Assembly: GCA_037951105.1 (NCBI GenBank)
Contig: JBAMJV010001328.1
Location: forward strand, 372,001 to 436,000
Origin: Echinarachnius parma
Taxonomy: Eukaryota > Echinodermata > Echinoidea > Clypeasteroida > Echinarachniidae
DNA length: 64,000 nt
Direction of reading: 5' to 3'
The position numbers were made by a program, and so were the translations under genes. Every line of letters starts with the position of its first letter. Position 1 is the stretch's first letter. The notes under the pieces were generated by a model, which worked only from the letters and a program-made list of their open reading frames with translations, ran no database searches and had not been told where the DNA came from. Below, piece after piece: positions 32,961-45,460 of the stretch.

Positions 32961-35900
32961 GCACATAATAGGGGAAGCCTCTGTGAATCCAAGCAAAAGG
33001 AGGGTTAAAAGGACAATTGGCATAGTGATACACACTCACATTTCTTCATGGGTGTTATTAGCAACTTCAATCGTACATTATATCAATAACCTTGTACAAT
33101 TATTCTGAATCATATTATTTATTAGTATTTCATCTGAGAAAAACAATGGTTTGTTTGAGTTTTAAAAAATGATAAATTTATGTCATACACTATACAGGGA
33201 AACCCCGTTTAGCTCGCTTATAACGAGGTACCGTACTGCCCACTGATTTGAACTACAAATTAAAAACATCCTTTTTCATTAAATCATAATTACCTTTATC
33301 ACATGTAATAGGGAAGACATGAAAGATATATTATCAAATTTATTTTGATTGAATTTGAAAAAGATAACAGATTGTTGCTATGAGCACTATTCGGTCATTG
33401 TTACTTCCCGCAACAAAACTTATCTTTGTTGATACAGTGGAACCTCCTAACAAGAGGTACCGGATACAGCGATGATAATTTTACACGTCAAGGATCTTTG
33501 TATTTATTATTTTTAAGCCCAGATACAAGATACCCGACATAAGGTATTCAATCCAATTGTGCCCGAGGTGCTTGTTATAATAAGGTTTTGTTAATTTTTG
33601 CCAAAATGTGTGCGTGAATAATTCCACGCTAAAGAGTTGTATTTGAGAAATGAACTGTTTATGCTATATATCAATTTGAAGGCCTTATCGGTAGGGCCTT
33701 AACCCCTTGACCACAGGAACCAAGTGGGTTGTGTACAAAGTCTATGGGGATTTCATAAACTCGTAGGGAACGGGTTAATTTGGCATCAGCATGGTGAGGG
33801 ATCTGTGGGCAATCACTGGCCGAACATCCCTGCCACTTCCCACGGTCGACGTCCACATCTAACATGTCTCATACGCTAGAAGTCCTGCTCCAATATTATG
33901 GTGTTTTCGCTCAGCGACGTACAGAGCTTTCAACGACGCAGGGAGCGATCTATTGCCCCGTTCACCGCGCTCAAATAACTTTCATTGACAAGCAGTTTCG
34001 CTAATTTGGTGAAGGCGGACGTACATTCGTAGACTGCATGACGTCACATCTCGTTGTCACAAGCAATGTATAGACAACGCATGGCTGGCTTGTATTGTTA
34101 ACACGCCAACTAATTGTCTATGTACTACACATGATAGCAATGTGCTGAATGTTTACCTCGCTACAAGCATGTTGATTGGTTGACCATAGAGCTGTATCGT
34201 GCCGTCGCATAATAACCGGAATAATTCTGACCAAAGTGTGTCGCAGATTTAAACCCAAGAACGGTCGGCCCGCTGTTACTGTAGGAAGTTCTTGATTTTG
34301 CACACGAACTGCAGGATTCCCCGTTTGCAAAAACCTGCTAGCTTAGTTCCTTGCTAGTGGACGTTGTGGGTCCGTTTCCCGCAGGGTATGAGCATGGCGA
34401 CTGAAGGGTCTGCGAGAACTTGGGTGTTGGCGGCCTGGTTATTTGTTCTGGGTGGTGTGGTATAGTGGGTGTGTAGAATCTTGATGGGTCTTGAAGAAAT
34501 CTATAGAGAGGGTGAGATTTGTGAAAAAAGGAATGCAATCAGATAAATAGTAATGTGTAAGTCATGTGCACTTATTGCACAAAATGAACCACAAACATGT
34601 ATTCATGTAGTAAAAATAGGATTTGATTTCTAATCAACATGGACCAAATTTGTTATTTTCCCTTCAGTTTGTTATTCAGCTGATAGGATCGAAGCTACAC
34701 TATAATTATTGACTCTAATTTTATTCCATTGTCAATTTTTCAGTAGCAGTTTTCATCTGTTTTTCAATCGGTATACAGTATACAGTATACAGTATGGCCT
34801 AATGCATTTGTCTCTAATAAGCAAAATAATAAATCTAAGGTCCACATTCTGAAAATATTGCAGAGATACAAAATAAAATCATGCTAAAATAATTTTCATA
34901 ATTTTGAAAATGGTGTAAGGGAATGCAAATTCTACAATGCATTGTGAATCTTTTCTCATGTCCAGTAATGTCGGCCCTTGTTTATTGAGATTTTCTGTTA
35001 TATAACATAACAATCAAGCCCATGATAAGTTTTCAAAATATGCGCTCAATGCACATTCTTTCCTCCTCTGACATTTATCTGTGTTGTTTTCCCAGTTTCG
35101 AATCCCAGTGAGATCACTTTGTGCAAGTATAGCAATTGACACACAATGGTATGCCAAAATAAACTCTCATTGATTTTGCCTGCTAATTTGAAGATGAAAT
35201 TCTAGTTTCAGAACACAGATCTATCATTTATCTCTGTCCACAGTCCAAGAAAAAGGTTCTCAATGAATTACCTTAACCATTTCCAATCGGGGTCACCACC
35301 AGCACAAATCGTGTGAGTCGTGTCAGCATGCAGATTGCACGTCCATTCTATCGGTACTCGGAAATCCTCTATGTATAATGTCGAAGAGAACAGCCACATC
35401 CAATGCTATAAAATGAGGATAAAAATCAAAAAGTTGCTTAATGATGGCAATTGGTATGGAAAGTCAATTGCCTTATGTAAGACAAAAAGAAAACACTGAT
35501 CATCCAAGGTTTTTGATTGCCAATTTATCTAATCATTAGACTAATGAAAAAAACTTGTCCTGAAGTAAGAGATTTGCAGATTAGCCGGAATTTTCCATGG
35601 AGGCGAAGGGGGGGGGGGGGGGGGGGGGGGGTGAGGTGGGTCACACAAGGGAGCAGAGCTATGCGGCTTTGTACGGCAACAACATGGGCGGCGGGCCGGT
35701 ACAGAAAGTTTGACATATTTGACGTAGTCGTACAACATTTCCGAAGCCGAGAGTATGATTTAGTATTGGTTTAAAATTTTTGACATTTTCGAGGCCGAGA
35801 CCACGGTTCTTCGTACTTTACGAGGTCAAGACCGCTAAAGTATCATCTCGGACCAGTAAAAATTTGAAATTGGGAGGTGGATCAATCCACCCAATGCACC

Positions 35901-36142
35901 ACCTGACCACCACAATTCACAATGACAATAATTTTTTTATTTTGCAACATTTCACTTTTGTCTTTTGAGTTAGACCGAGTACTACACAGACACAGTGCAT
36001 TCCAGACCATAGACCTAACATTATCAAAAATGAGCATCGATAAAAAAACACAAAAAACGGATTACCCATTCTATATCAAATTTGAGAAGGCCCATCATTT
36101 CATAATCGTAAGTCATAACAAAAGAGAGATATCAACATAACT
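32961..36142. other. LRRC51 intron 1, mostly unclassified
   Basis: Weak pogo/Tigger-like end words (CAGTGGAACCTCCTAACAAG at 33437, CCCGTTTAGCTCGCTTATAACG at 33205) occur without a clear element. 33,670-34,540 is less AT-rich and holds a perfect CRE word TGACGTCA at about 34041, but no credible exon. TATACAG triplets lie at 34773-34793. A G24 run lies at 35608-35631, followed by TCGAGGCCGAGACC words like those at 4385-4690. Confidence 0.35.
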
Positions 36143-36260
36143 AGATCGGCAAATCTATTGCTTTCATGGCCTCTTTGACATGATTATCATTGTCATTTTC
36201 ACAGTGAAAAAGACAATAATAATGTCAAAGAGACCATGAAAGCGATAGATTTGTCGATCT
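36143..36260. repeat. 118-bp palindromic hairpin
   Basis: AGATCGGCAAATCTATTGCT at the left pairs with AGCGATAGATTTGTCGATCT at the right, with pairing nearly to the centre at about 36200. Probably a miniature palindromic element. Confidence 0.8.
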
Positions 36261-36544
36261 ACACTCAAACTTGAATTGCTGATTCTGTAATTGGGCTCTT
36301 GACTTGGGAGGACGTACCTTAGCCCGGGGCTTCGATCGGCGCTGAGTGTCCCGGCCGTGCATGACCGTGCGTGTCGTCTTCGATCACCTGCAGCTTCTCA
36401 GACTCAGCTCTGCATGCATCTCAATTATCAACCAAATTGTTGTTTTTTCTTCTTGATGAACCTCTAGATCTCCTCCCAGGCCGCATTCTCATTCGCATTT
36501 TATTTGTAGATTCTCAAACGGTTTCTTCAACAAATTTGCTAGTG
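36261..36544. other. Unclassified intronic sequence
   Basis: GC-richer words at 36320-36400. No feature supported. Confidence 0.3.
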
Positions 36545-38919
36545 GGGTCATTCCATGTCAAATCACCCAAAAAAAGTGAAAATTTTCATCGCACCCCCTC
36601 CGAATTTGCTAATATTTGGTATGTATGATATTTCAACCTTTTAAAGCTCAACTATTTAATTTTTAGCCCAATCCGCCCAACGGTTTTGGCGCTATGGTCG
36701 ATTCTTATGGGGGAGTTTTGTAAGAAATGGGCGTTGGCACCATTTTTCAAATGGCAATTGTCCGTTAACCGTTGGGTCAATTTATGTTGTGATGGTGTCA
36801 TTGGACTGGGGATGTTATATGCAATCCATTTATGCCATTTGTTTTCATGCATGAGCGAGTTTGGATACGATAACCTTTGACCTTAGTCTTTGACCTTCCG
36901 TTTTACCTCGTGGATCAAATAATTTTGAGAATTTTTTTGGCTTAAATGTTGTCTTGATATAATTTCTACAACATATGAAAGAATTGGAGATATATTATTT
37001 CTTGTTTTTTCTACAGCCTTGTTTTAAGTTTGAAAATTTCATGTAAAATTGAATTATTTTAGACCTACACCCATGTCCAAGAATTCTATAGGGGTGTATT
37101 ATGTATGAAAAAGACCTATTCAAAGTCATGATTAGAGGCCTATTCACACCCTGGCTTACCACAGTTAAATAGACCTGCTAATCCCCATACAATAGAAATC
37201 CAGACAAATGGCATCTATTGATTTTGAAATGATACCACATGTTTCTAACCTGACAAGGGCCCTGGGCAGAATCAATTGTGAGCCAGATCAAATGTTCTTA
37301 ATGCACACATCTGATTGGTTGAAATGCAGAAAATGTCTCCCTCTGCAACAGGTCCTAGGTGTAGTTCTTTTCTTGAATACAATCTTTCAAGTTCAAGTTC
37401 AAAATGCAAACTTGTACATCAATCATGAAAGCAAATATCTACAGGTATCCCTTTTCAATGAATTTCATGTTTCTATGCACCATAAATTGCAATTGTTTGC
37501 AATAATATGCAATAGTTACATGATTTGCAATCTGTAAAAATTCAAACACAAAAAGTAACTACCCCATAGACAACTGCTCATAATTTCATAACCAATAATT
37601 GTTTCAAGATGTCATCTTACTACAATATTTCTACAGTTGTTTTTTACATTATGTGTGGAAATGAGAGATGGCTGAATGAGCACAGATTAAAGAAAAATGA
37701 CCCAATTTCAAAAGTCACAAGAAATTGCACATGCCTGTCCATTTTTTGTGAAACAGCACATACGTATGGCTTAATGCATCATTGATGGTTTGTGAAACAA
37801 TGCCGTTTGATTTTCACACAAAACAACTGTATATTTATTGTGGTAAAATGACATATTGAAACAATTATTGGTTATGAAATTATGAGCAGTTGTCTAGGGG
37901 GTAGTTACTTTTTGTGTTCAGTTTAGTTGGAAAGAATCAGGTTTGAATTTTTACAGATTGCAAATCATGTAACTTAATTGCATAAAATGTTGCATAGAAA
38001 CATGAAATTCATTGAAAAGGGATACCTGTAGATATTTGCTTTCATGATTGATGTACAAGTTTGCATTTAGGAACTTGAACTTGAAAGATTGTATTCAAGA
38101 AAAGAACTACACCTAGGCACTGTTGCAGAGGGAGACATTTTCTGCATTTCAACCAATCAGATGTATGCATTAAGAACATTTGATCTGGCTCACAATTGAT
38201 TCTGCCCAGGGCCCTTGTCAGGTTAGAAACATGTGGTATCATTGCAACATCAATAGATGCCATTTGTCTGGATTTCTATTGTATGGGGATTAGCAGGTCT
38301 ATTTAACTGTGGTAAGCCAGGGTGTGAATAGGCCTCTAATCATGAATTTGAATAGGTCTTTTTCATACATAATACGCCCCTATAGAATTCTTGGACATGG
38401 GTGTAGGTCTAAAATAATTCAATTTTACATGAAATTTTCAAACTTAAAACAAGGCTGTAGAAAAAACAAGAAATAATATATCTCCAATTCTTTCATATGT
38501 TGTAGAAATTATATCAAGACAACATTTAAGCCAAAAAAATTCTCAAAATTATTTGATCCACGAGGTAAAACGGAAGGTCAAAGACTAAGGTCAAAGGTTA
38601 TCGTATCCAAACTCGCTCATGCATGAAAACAAATGGCATAAATGGATTGCATATAACATCCCCAGTCCAATATGACACCATCACAACATAAATTGACCCA
38701 ACAGTTAACGGACAATTGCCATTTGAAAAATGGTGCCAACGCCCATTTCTTACAAAACTCCCCCATAAGAATCGACCATAGCGCCAAAACCGTTGGGCGG
38801 ATTGGGCTAAAAATTAAATATTTGAGCTTTAAAAGGTTGAAATATCATACATACCAAATATTAGCAAATTCGGAGGGGGTGCGATGAAATCCATTGGGTG
38901 ATTTGACATGGAATGACCC
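36545..38919. mobile_element. 2.4-kb foldback element with ~1-kb terminal inverted repeats
   Basis: The target duplication AGTG lies at 36541-36544 and 38920-38923. The ends are GGGTCATTCCATGTCAAATC and its exact inverse. The arms (about 36545-37650 and 37815-38919) pair along almost their whole length with few differences, leaving a spacer of about 165 bp. Open frames in the arms are mirror copies of each other and match no domain. It is non-autonomous and unclassified; the 4-bp duplication and long arms do not point to one superfamily. It lies in LRRC51 intron 1, about 420 bp before exon 2. Confidence 0.85.
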
Positions 38920-39164
38920 AGTGGTATTTAGTACACAATGCAAATATGCACAGTACTTCGCTCACTACTACCGCTGTAGCTGTACGCGTATCGTACACGT
39001 ATTACGTACGTACCGGCTCTCTACGAACGTACGTCTATGACTAGCTGTATGCAATATAGCCGGGCGGGGATCGGACACAATATAGCAGGCACGACAAGGT
39101 CAAAGGTCACCAAAGACGTTGATTAACGCTTTAGAAATAAAAGATTTAAATGATAATTATCTTC

Positions 39165-39300
39165 ATACTAAAGGGACATTTGAAAAAATCGAACCCTATT
39201 TTATTCCTCTCTTACCATAAGCTAAACAACACGGTAGAAGAGAAACGAGGAAGCTCCAAGTCATTTTCGTGGATTTGGACACTTTACATGATTCACTTTA
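39165..39300. mobile_element. Truncated family C MITE
   Basis: AAAGGGACATTTGAAAAAAT and GGATTTGGACA...CACTTTAA match the right half of 27759-28146. It ends about 40 bp before LRRC51 exon 2, so it may supply part of the branch-point region. Confidence 0.6.
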
Positions 39301-39340
39301 ACTTGAATGTTTAAACAAAATTTCCATCTCCATTCCCCAG

Positions 39341-39546
39341 ACGTTCAGGACGAGACGCCCAGGAAAGGGCAGCAGAAACTGGTGAAAAACAAGGACGGCA
39401 AGTATTGCAGCACGACGCTGAAGTTCAACAACAACGCGCTAACGGACTACGAGGGCTTTGAGGGGGCGATAGAACACGTTCTGGAGAACCCCAATGACCT
39501 CTGTTCTCTGGACCTCTCCATAAACGACTTGACAACGATAGATTCT
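39341..39546 (+). CDS. LRRC51: LRRC51, coding exon 2
   Basis: The exon lies between a CATTCCCCAG acceptor and a GTGAGT donor (39547). It reads VQDETPRKGQQKLV, KNKDGKYCSTTLKFNNNALT, FEGAIEHVLENPNDLCSLDL and SINDLTTIDS. The segment LKFNNNALTD...LCSLDLSINDLTTID matches the first leucine-rich repeats of vertebrate LRRC51 (LWLNNNVLND...LAWIDLSFNDLTSID). Each repeat follows LxxLxLxxNxL. It enters in phase 1 and leaves in phase 0. Confidence 0.92.
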
Positions 39547-40191
39547 GTGAGTAGTAATGAATAATAATATAAGGTTATTTGATACAGCACAAATGAATAG
39601 CACTTTACATTACTATTAGTACCCTGCAATCATTCCTGCACATTTTCCACTCCCTAGGGAGTATTCCAGCCCGTCCCCCGATAGCTGCACACAGTGCTAA
39701 GGAATCACCTGCCCATCCTTCTGGGTCACTATTTAGTCAACTGGGTAGAGATAACCATCTGCTGAAGGACAAATGCAATGGACATTTTCAGAACCCCACT
39801 CTTCCAAGAAAGAGTGTATAATATGTTGCACACCGTTAACTCTCTCTTCAAGTTATTCTTTGCAATGGAAACCGTCAAAGATCACAAGAGAAAAACAAAT
39901 AAAATAGAGTCCCTGTCTTGTTTCAGTAATGCCATTATGTTATTTACTGGTGCAATAAAAAAAAGAAAAAGATTATTACTTCTTTCCCTTTATAGGCAGT
40001 CACTATACTCGAGTCTTGACTGTAGTAATTTGAGATCTAATTTTCTTGCCAGACAACTTTATAGAGAGGTGCAAGAGTAATTTTGGTTTCATACTGTACA
40101 GTACATTGTATGCTGATATTGAAATGTCAGATATATCAGATCAATAATGATAAACAAATCGTGGACATTTTTTCTCCCTTCACTCCTTCAG

Positions 40192-40482
40192 GTCATCCTC
40201 AACTACAAGAACCTCAAGATGCTGTATCTCCATGGCAACGGGCTGGAGAAGATCGAGGAGATCGACAAGTTGGCCGCTCTGCCCAACCTCATCAGCCTCA
40301 CCGTCCACGGCAACCCAATGGACGAGCAGCCCGGCAACCGCTACTACATTCTCTCGCGCCTGCCGACGCTCAAGACGCTCAACTTTAGCGGCGTCACCAA
40401 GGCGGACTTGAAGGACGCGTCGACGTGGAAAACCATGTACGGGAAACAGAAGAAGCGTAGAAAACGCAAGGATGCGGAATAG
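40192..40482 (+). CDS. LRRC51: LRRC51, coding exon 3 (C-terminal)
   Basis: LRRC51 is a small cytoplasmic leucine-rich-repeat protein of unknown biochemical role. In primates its gene is fused in transcripts with the methyltransferase TOMT (LRTOMT). After the CTCCTTCAG acceptor this exon reads VILNYKNLKMLYLHGNGLEK, IEEIDKLAALPNLISLTVHG and NPMDEQPGNRYYILSRLP, then TLKTLNFSGVTKADLKDAST, WKTMYGKQKKRRKRKDAE and a stop. The HGNPM and FSGVTKAD blocks are diagnostic of the family. A basic Lys/Arg tail ends the protein. Total length is 201 residues; vertebrate LRRC51 is about 190. There is no methyltransferase domain in or after the gene. Confidence 0.95.
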   Translation, partial: VILNYKNLKMLYLHGNGLEKIEEIDKLAALPNLISLTVHGNPMDEQPGNRYYILSRLPTLKTLNFSGVTKADLKDASTWKTMYGKQKKRRKRKDAE

Positions 40483-41660
40483 ATTTTAAAATATAACGTT
40501 GTTGTGGTGCGGGATGGAAACAGAACTGGGCTCATCCAACATTGACTGACTAGTAACCCTTTTGAGTACCACATTAAGATAATTGCAGGGACCTATTTGA
40601 CTCCAGTTCTTTGGACACGTATCATGTATAGCTTAATCCCATCCCTTCATCTACAATGAATAGACATTAGAAGTTAGAAGTCAATTCATTCAACACAGTA
40701 TTGTGGACATTAAGTATGAATGAAACAGATCTAATTCTATGATTAAATTGCGACTAGAATCGACCATGGCACTCAAGAGGGTTTTAAGTCCAGGAAGCAC
40801 ATTAAAGACAGGAGCAAAGACTAGATTTGCCTATAGATATCTTTCAATTACAATCACACATTATAACATCAATTTGGAGGATTGAAGCGAGCTCCCTACT
40901 TGGTGTGACTTTCAATTACAATGGAACATTATCATAGCATTCGGAGGATTGAGAGAAGCACAATTTTTTTCTGACTTTCCCCACTAACTTAGAACTGCAC
41001 ATATAGCATGCAGAGGATAAATCCTTCAATATATTGTTTTTCTTGTCTCATACATTACTTGTTTGTGACCTAGTGGACTCATTTTGTCTCGTTGTACTGT
41101 AAATGTTCTGAATTCTTGTCATGAGAAATTTTGGCCAGCACTAAATTTGTGCAAAATCAGCTGCACTATATTGTTTAATGTGCGAGTGGCTCAAAACTAT
41201 TGACTAGTACTGTATACAAAAGAAAGACATTTGAAAATAGAATTAACATCACGCATTTAGAAAGGTTTTAGAAACAAATTTTTAATGTAGATATAACAAT
41301 CACATTTGTCTTTCCGTATTCGTGTATGGTTTCTCACCATGTACAGTTTATTTGCCCAGTAAGCTTATCTGAAGTATGTATTCCATGAAGGCACCATATC
41401 AATGTATTTTAAATGTTCAATTAAATTGATGTTATTAATCTTTGTTTGATTATCATGATATGGTATGCACCGATTTGCCAGTAATTAGCCGCAGAGATGG
41501 ACTTTGTTATTTTTTATCAAGAAAATTATGAGTAATAAGCTGCCAAACTTGGTCATATATTTACTAGATTTAATTAGGATGTTTTGTTTTCTTTCAATTT
41601 GTGTATACATGGAAAATGTTTGGAAAATGTGTGTTGCATTTCTAGTAACTATAACGGCTA
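40483..41660. other. LRRC51 3'UTR and downstream
   Basis: Non-coding. An ATTAAA poly(A) signal candidate lies at 41420-41425, about 940 bp after the stop. Nothing else recognised. Confidence 0.35.
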
Positions 41661-42235
41661 CAGTCAAACCACTTAAAGGGTACCACCACCCAAAAATAAT
41701 ATTCTTATAAATGAAAGGTAATATCTTTAGTTGTCCATTCCATCAACAAGTTAAAAAAAATATGTTTCCAGAAAAAAGTATATAATTGGAAAACGCATCA
41801 CCATTCTAAAGCATGCGTTCATGGGTCTGCATGTACGAAGACTACTTTGTCCAGAGCGAACAAATCGTTTGGGATTCTATTGTCTCCAAACGTACGCGTG
41901 AATAGCAATGGCGCACTTGCAAATGTTTGGCCCATACGGAACCACGAAATAATAGTGGTTCCGTAAGTGGTGGTAATTAATTGCTTTGTTTATGAATTAC
42001 ACAAGCCTTTGCAAAATGTTGGGTATCTAATTGATATCACAAAATGGTACCATGTTGTTCTTTGCCTGGTGGTCCCCTTTAAGGGATACAAGAAGAGTAG
42101 CTGTTGTAGACAGATGACCTCTATAGACAAGTCCCCAACATTGTTTTTTCCCCCCCTGCAGGGATCACTTTTGGTGGCCTTTATAGGCAGGTACGCTGGT
42201 AAAGACAGGTGGTGGCTATGACAAGATTGTCTGTA
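41661..42235. mobile_element. CAGTCAAACC MITE interrupted by a TTAA MITE
   Basis: The outer left end CAGTCAAACCACTTAA (41661 on) and outer right end GATTGTCTGTA (to 42235) belong to the family at 31036-31207; GACAGATGACCTCTATAGAC and GGTGGCCTTTATAGGCAGG are internal words of that family. The inner element is at 41677-42078. Confidence 0.7.
41677..42078. mobile_element. TTAA-flanked MITE nested in a CAGTCAAACC MITE
   Basis: TTAA lies at 41673-41676 and 42079-42082. The ends are AGGGTACCACCACC and, inverted, AGGGGACCACCAGG. It is non-coding, T2/Kolobok-like by target and terminal AGGG. Confidence 0.8.
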
Positions 42236-42421
42236 TTTTCACTTGGTAATATTCAATTGGTATTAATATTCAATGATTGGAAGCAATAAGAATATTTATC
42301 ACCTGACTTAGTTAAATACAGTACATCAGCTGCCATGTAATATTTGTGGATATTACATGGCACTGTTACATGGCAATTCAGATGATAAAACAGTTGTTAA
42401 CTTTGCTGTCGGGAAAATCAT

Positions 42422-42544
42422 GGAATGTTCCCCTCGGGATTTTAAATGCTATTTCGTGAAGAAAATAAGTCCCTCGACTACGTCTCGGGACTTATTTACT
42501 CTTCCCTCAATAGCATTTAAAATCCCTTGGGAGTGGAACATTCC
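42422..42544. repeat. 123-bp hairpin with CTCGACTACGTCTCG apex
   Basis: GGAATGTTCCCCTCGGGATT at the left pairs with its near-inverse at the right. The arms continue (TTTAAATGCTATT) to the apex at 42473-42487. Confidence 0.8.
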
Positions 42545-42833
42545 GTGCTTTTCCCTCCACCACCAGTTAACAACTGTATAATAGCAACTTCAAGTGCCTG
42601 CGCTCTATTCAATATGCAACATCAGTATTTCACGAAGCAACATAATCAGATTATCAATGATCATGCAAGTGTTTTTCCTGATAATGTAAACGCAGAATCT
42701 TTTAACATTGACATTATTCTTCTGTTATGTTTCATTGAGTGGATGAATGTGTAATGAAATATAAAATATTCATATTAATGCTGAATGTTTGAATATATAT
42801 TCACATGGATATGAAATACGCATGCACTACTAG

Positions 42834-42952
42834 AGGGCCCAATAGCATAAAGATTCACGATTAATCGTACAAATCGTACCATTGATCAATCAATCGTACA
42901 ATCAATTGATTGATCATACGATTAATCATGTATCTTTATGTTACAGGGCCCT
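42834..42952. repeat. 119-bp palindromic element
   Basis: The ends are AGGGCCC / GGGCCCT. The internal TAAAGATTCACGATTAATCG pairs with its near-inverse at 42915-42940. Confidence 0.75.
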
Positions 42953-43449
42953 GGTATTTCAATTTTTTTAAATTTTGTTTTCATTTCAATTTCAATATAT
43001 ACTTGCAGCCTGGTGTTGAATGCAAATCAGTAATGGTGTAGAGTAGACTCAAATAATGCCTAACAAGAATATGGGTACTTAGTAGTGGATACATTATAAC
43101 AAAACCTTGATATTTAGCAAATTAATTTTGATGGTCCTAAATTAGAAATTGTTTCACTTTTTGCAATGCGGATATATAACAAAATGTCATTATGAAGTTA
43201 TTTCACTGGTTTCAAGAATCTTGCTATAATTATAAGGGTTCACTGTAATTCAAACAATCTTGTTTATGCTAACACATAATGTATGCATTCATCTTGTAAG
43301 ATTAGTTTAAAGGGACAATATATATGTTTAGAAGATTTGTTTAAAGACATGACATGCATATATTATATTAATAGTGCAAGTTATGCAAATTAGTTTAATT
43401 AAGAGTCAACAAATATATATTGTGTTAAACTAGCTTCATACAATACATA

Positions 43450-43667
43450 CCGTAGAAGACCATCGTCAAGCACCCCCCAAGCACCTATACGCATCTTGCT
43501 TTTAAAGACGTTTCCATGAGATTCACCTCCATTATTATCCTCACGAATATTCCTCACCATTATTTGCATTCTTGATTAAAGTTTCCCGTTTGGACAGAGA
43601 GCGGGTGCTCTTTAAAAGCAAGATGCATATAGGTGATTGGGGGGTGCTTGACGATGGTGTTCTACGG
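43450..43667. mobile_element. Palindromic MITE, TA target
   Basis: CCGTAGAAGACCATCGTCAA at the left and its inverse ending GTTCTACGG at the right, with TA on both sides. The arms are about 75 bp (AGCACCCCCCAAGCACCTAT and GCATCTTGCTTTTAAAGA also pair). Confidence 0.8.
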
Positions 43668-43689
43668 TATACAAAACAAATTGTAAACT

Positions 43690-44690
43690 AGATGGATCTT
43701 CGACTGCGCTCAGTCGAAAATGATGCCTCCGCCATTACGCAATTTATTTATGTCAAGCCCAAATCAACATGAACACAGAATTAATTCTGTCAACTCAATT
43801 TTGATGGTACTCTGTCTTTTAGATCTTGACGTATCACAATTATGAGCTATAAGTGACCTTGACCTTTGCCCTCATGACCCCAAAATCTAATGACTACAAT
43901 TGTTCCCTATTATACATTCAGGTATCAAGTTGGATTGAAATCTGATATTCAGTTCTTGAGATTTCCAATCTCAAGCTACTTTTACATATAATGAGCCCTG
44001 TGACCTTTGACCTTTGACCTCATGACCCCCAAAATCTAATCAGTTTATTGGCTCTCCAAGGAACATACATGTACCAAGTTTGGTCAGAATCTGTCAATCC
44101 CTTCTTGAGATAACGCGATCACAAGATATTTTTGCATATAATGAGCTCTGTGACCTTTGACCTTTGACCTCATGACCCCAAAATCTAATCAGATCATTGG
44201 CCCCCCAAGAAACATACATGTACCAAGTTTGGTCAGAATCAGTCAATCCGTTCTTGAGATAACGCGATCACGAGCTATTTTTGCATATATAATGAGCTCT
44301 GTGACCTTTGACCTTTGACCTCATGACCCCAAAATCTAATCGGATCATTGGCCCCCCAAGATACATACATGTACCAAGTTTGGTCAGAATCAGTCAATCC
44401 GTTCTTGAGATAACGTGATCACGAGCTATTTTTGCATATATAATGAGCTCTGTGACCTTTGACCTTTGACCTCATGACCCCAAAATCTTATCAGATCATT
44501 GGCCCCCCAAGATACATACATGACCCAAGTTTGGTGAAAATCCGTTAATCGGTTCTTGAGATAACGCGATCACGAGAACGGGACGTACGTACGTACGTAC
44601 GGACGTACGTACGTACGTACGTACGGACGTACGTACGGACGGACGGACAACCCGAAAACATAATGCCTCCGGCTACTTCGTTGCGAAGGC
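43690..44690. repeat. Repeat with ~150-bp tandem units, each carrying a triple DR1 (AGGTCA) motif
   Basis: TGACCTTTGACCTTTGACCT occurs exactly at 44001, 44151, 44302 and 44452, and in diverged form near 43852. The units share ACCAAGTTTGGTCAGAATC and GTTCTTGAGATAACGCGATC. The block begins with CTTCGACTGCGCTCAGTCGA and 'atgcctccgcc' and ends with (ACGT)n/(GGAC)n (44582-44648) and 'atgcctccggc'. AGGTCA direct repeats spaced by one base are the consensus of RXR/HNF4/COUP-TF-type nuclear receptors; function here is unproven. Confidence 0.8.
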
Positions 44691-45460
44691 ATAAAAATGT
44701 GTAATCCATGTTATACTTGCCCCTTTAGAATAGTTCATGAAAGTGAAGATAATTCTTTTTAATTTTAACAATGCTCAAGTGTACCACTTGCAAATAATAT
44801 CATATTAGCCAGAAGTTCTTTCATAGATAATGAACTAGAAAGTGTCTTAGCTTTTTGCCCTCACCCCGTCCGTTATATTAAACTGTAAATAAAACATTAT
44901 GCATATTATATATTGGAACACTACGTATTCAAATGTATAAGTTAGCAATAATAACACCACTACAAAGTATATTATGCATATTCTTAATAAATGTATTTAT
45001 TCATTACAAATGTCTGATGCAATCAACCAACTTTGTTTAATTAATTACCATTCTGTTATATTATAGAGAGAAAACATGTTATAACATACATACATAACAA
45101 GTATTAAATGAAACAACACACAAGCAATATTACATAAATTCAGGGTGCTACATGCATGTCTGTACCCGTTTTAAAGCATTGTTGCGTTCCGATGAGCATA
45201 AATGTATTTTCGAAAAGAAAAACAAAACTGACCCCAGGAGTTGATTATACTTCAATTAACTTTGTATTACTGTGCAGATTTCACTTGCCCAATCTTGGCC
45301 ACGATTGCTCGTTTTTCCTAGAAATACTGGCCTGATTCTCAATGGGAAACATGCTTTTCGCATTGCACTTGCAGGAGCAGCAAAGATCTCTAGTACTCAT
45401 CTTGAATTTGTCGAGATCATAGAATATAGGGGTGATAAGATCAATAATCAATACAAAATA
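44691..45460. other. Intergenic, nothing recognised
   Basis: AT-rich, without gene or clear repeat. Confidence 0.4.

Noticed and set aside
33671-34538. Minus-strand open frames with Cys/Pro-containing peptides in a less AT-rich stretch
   Set aside because: No recognisable domain, splice sites not convincing, stops between them; possibly a decayed element but not supportable.
36545-38919. Polinton/Maverick from the long terminal inverted repeats
   Set aside because: The flanking duplication is 4 bp rather than 6 bp, the element is only 2.4 kb, and no polymerase, integrase or capsid sequence is seen.
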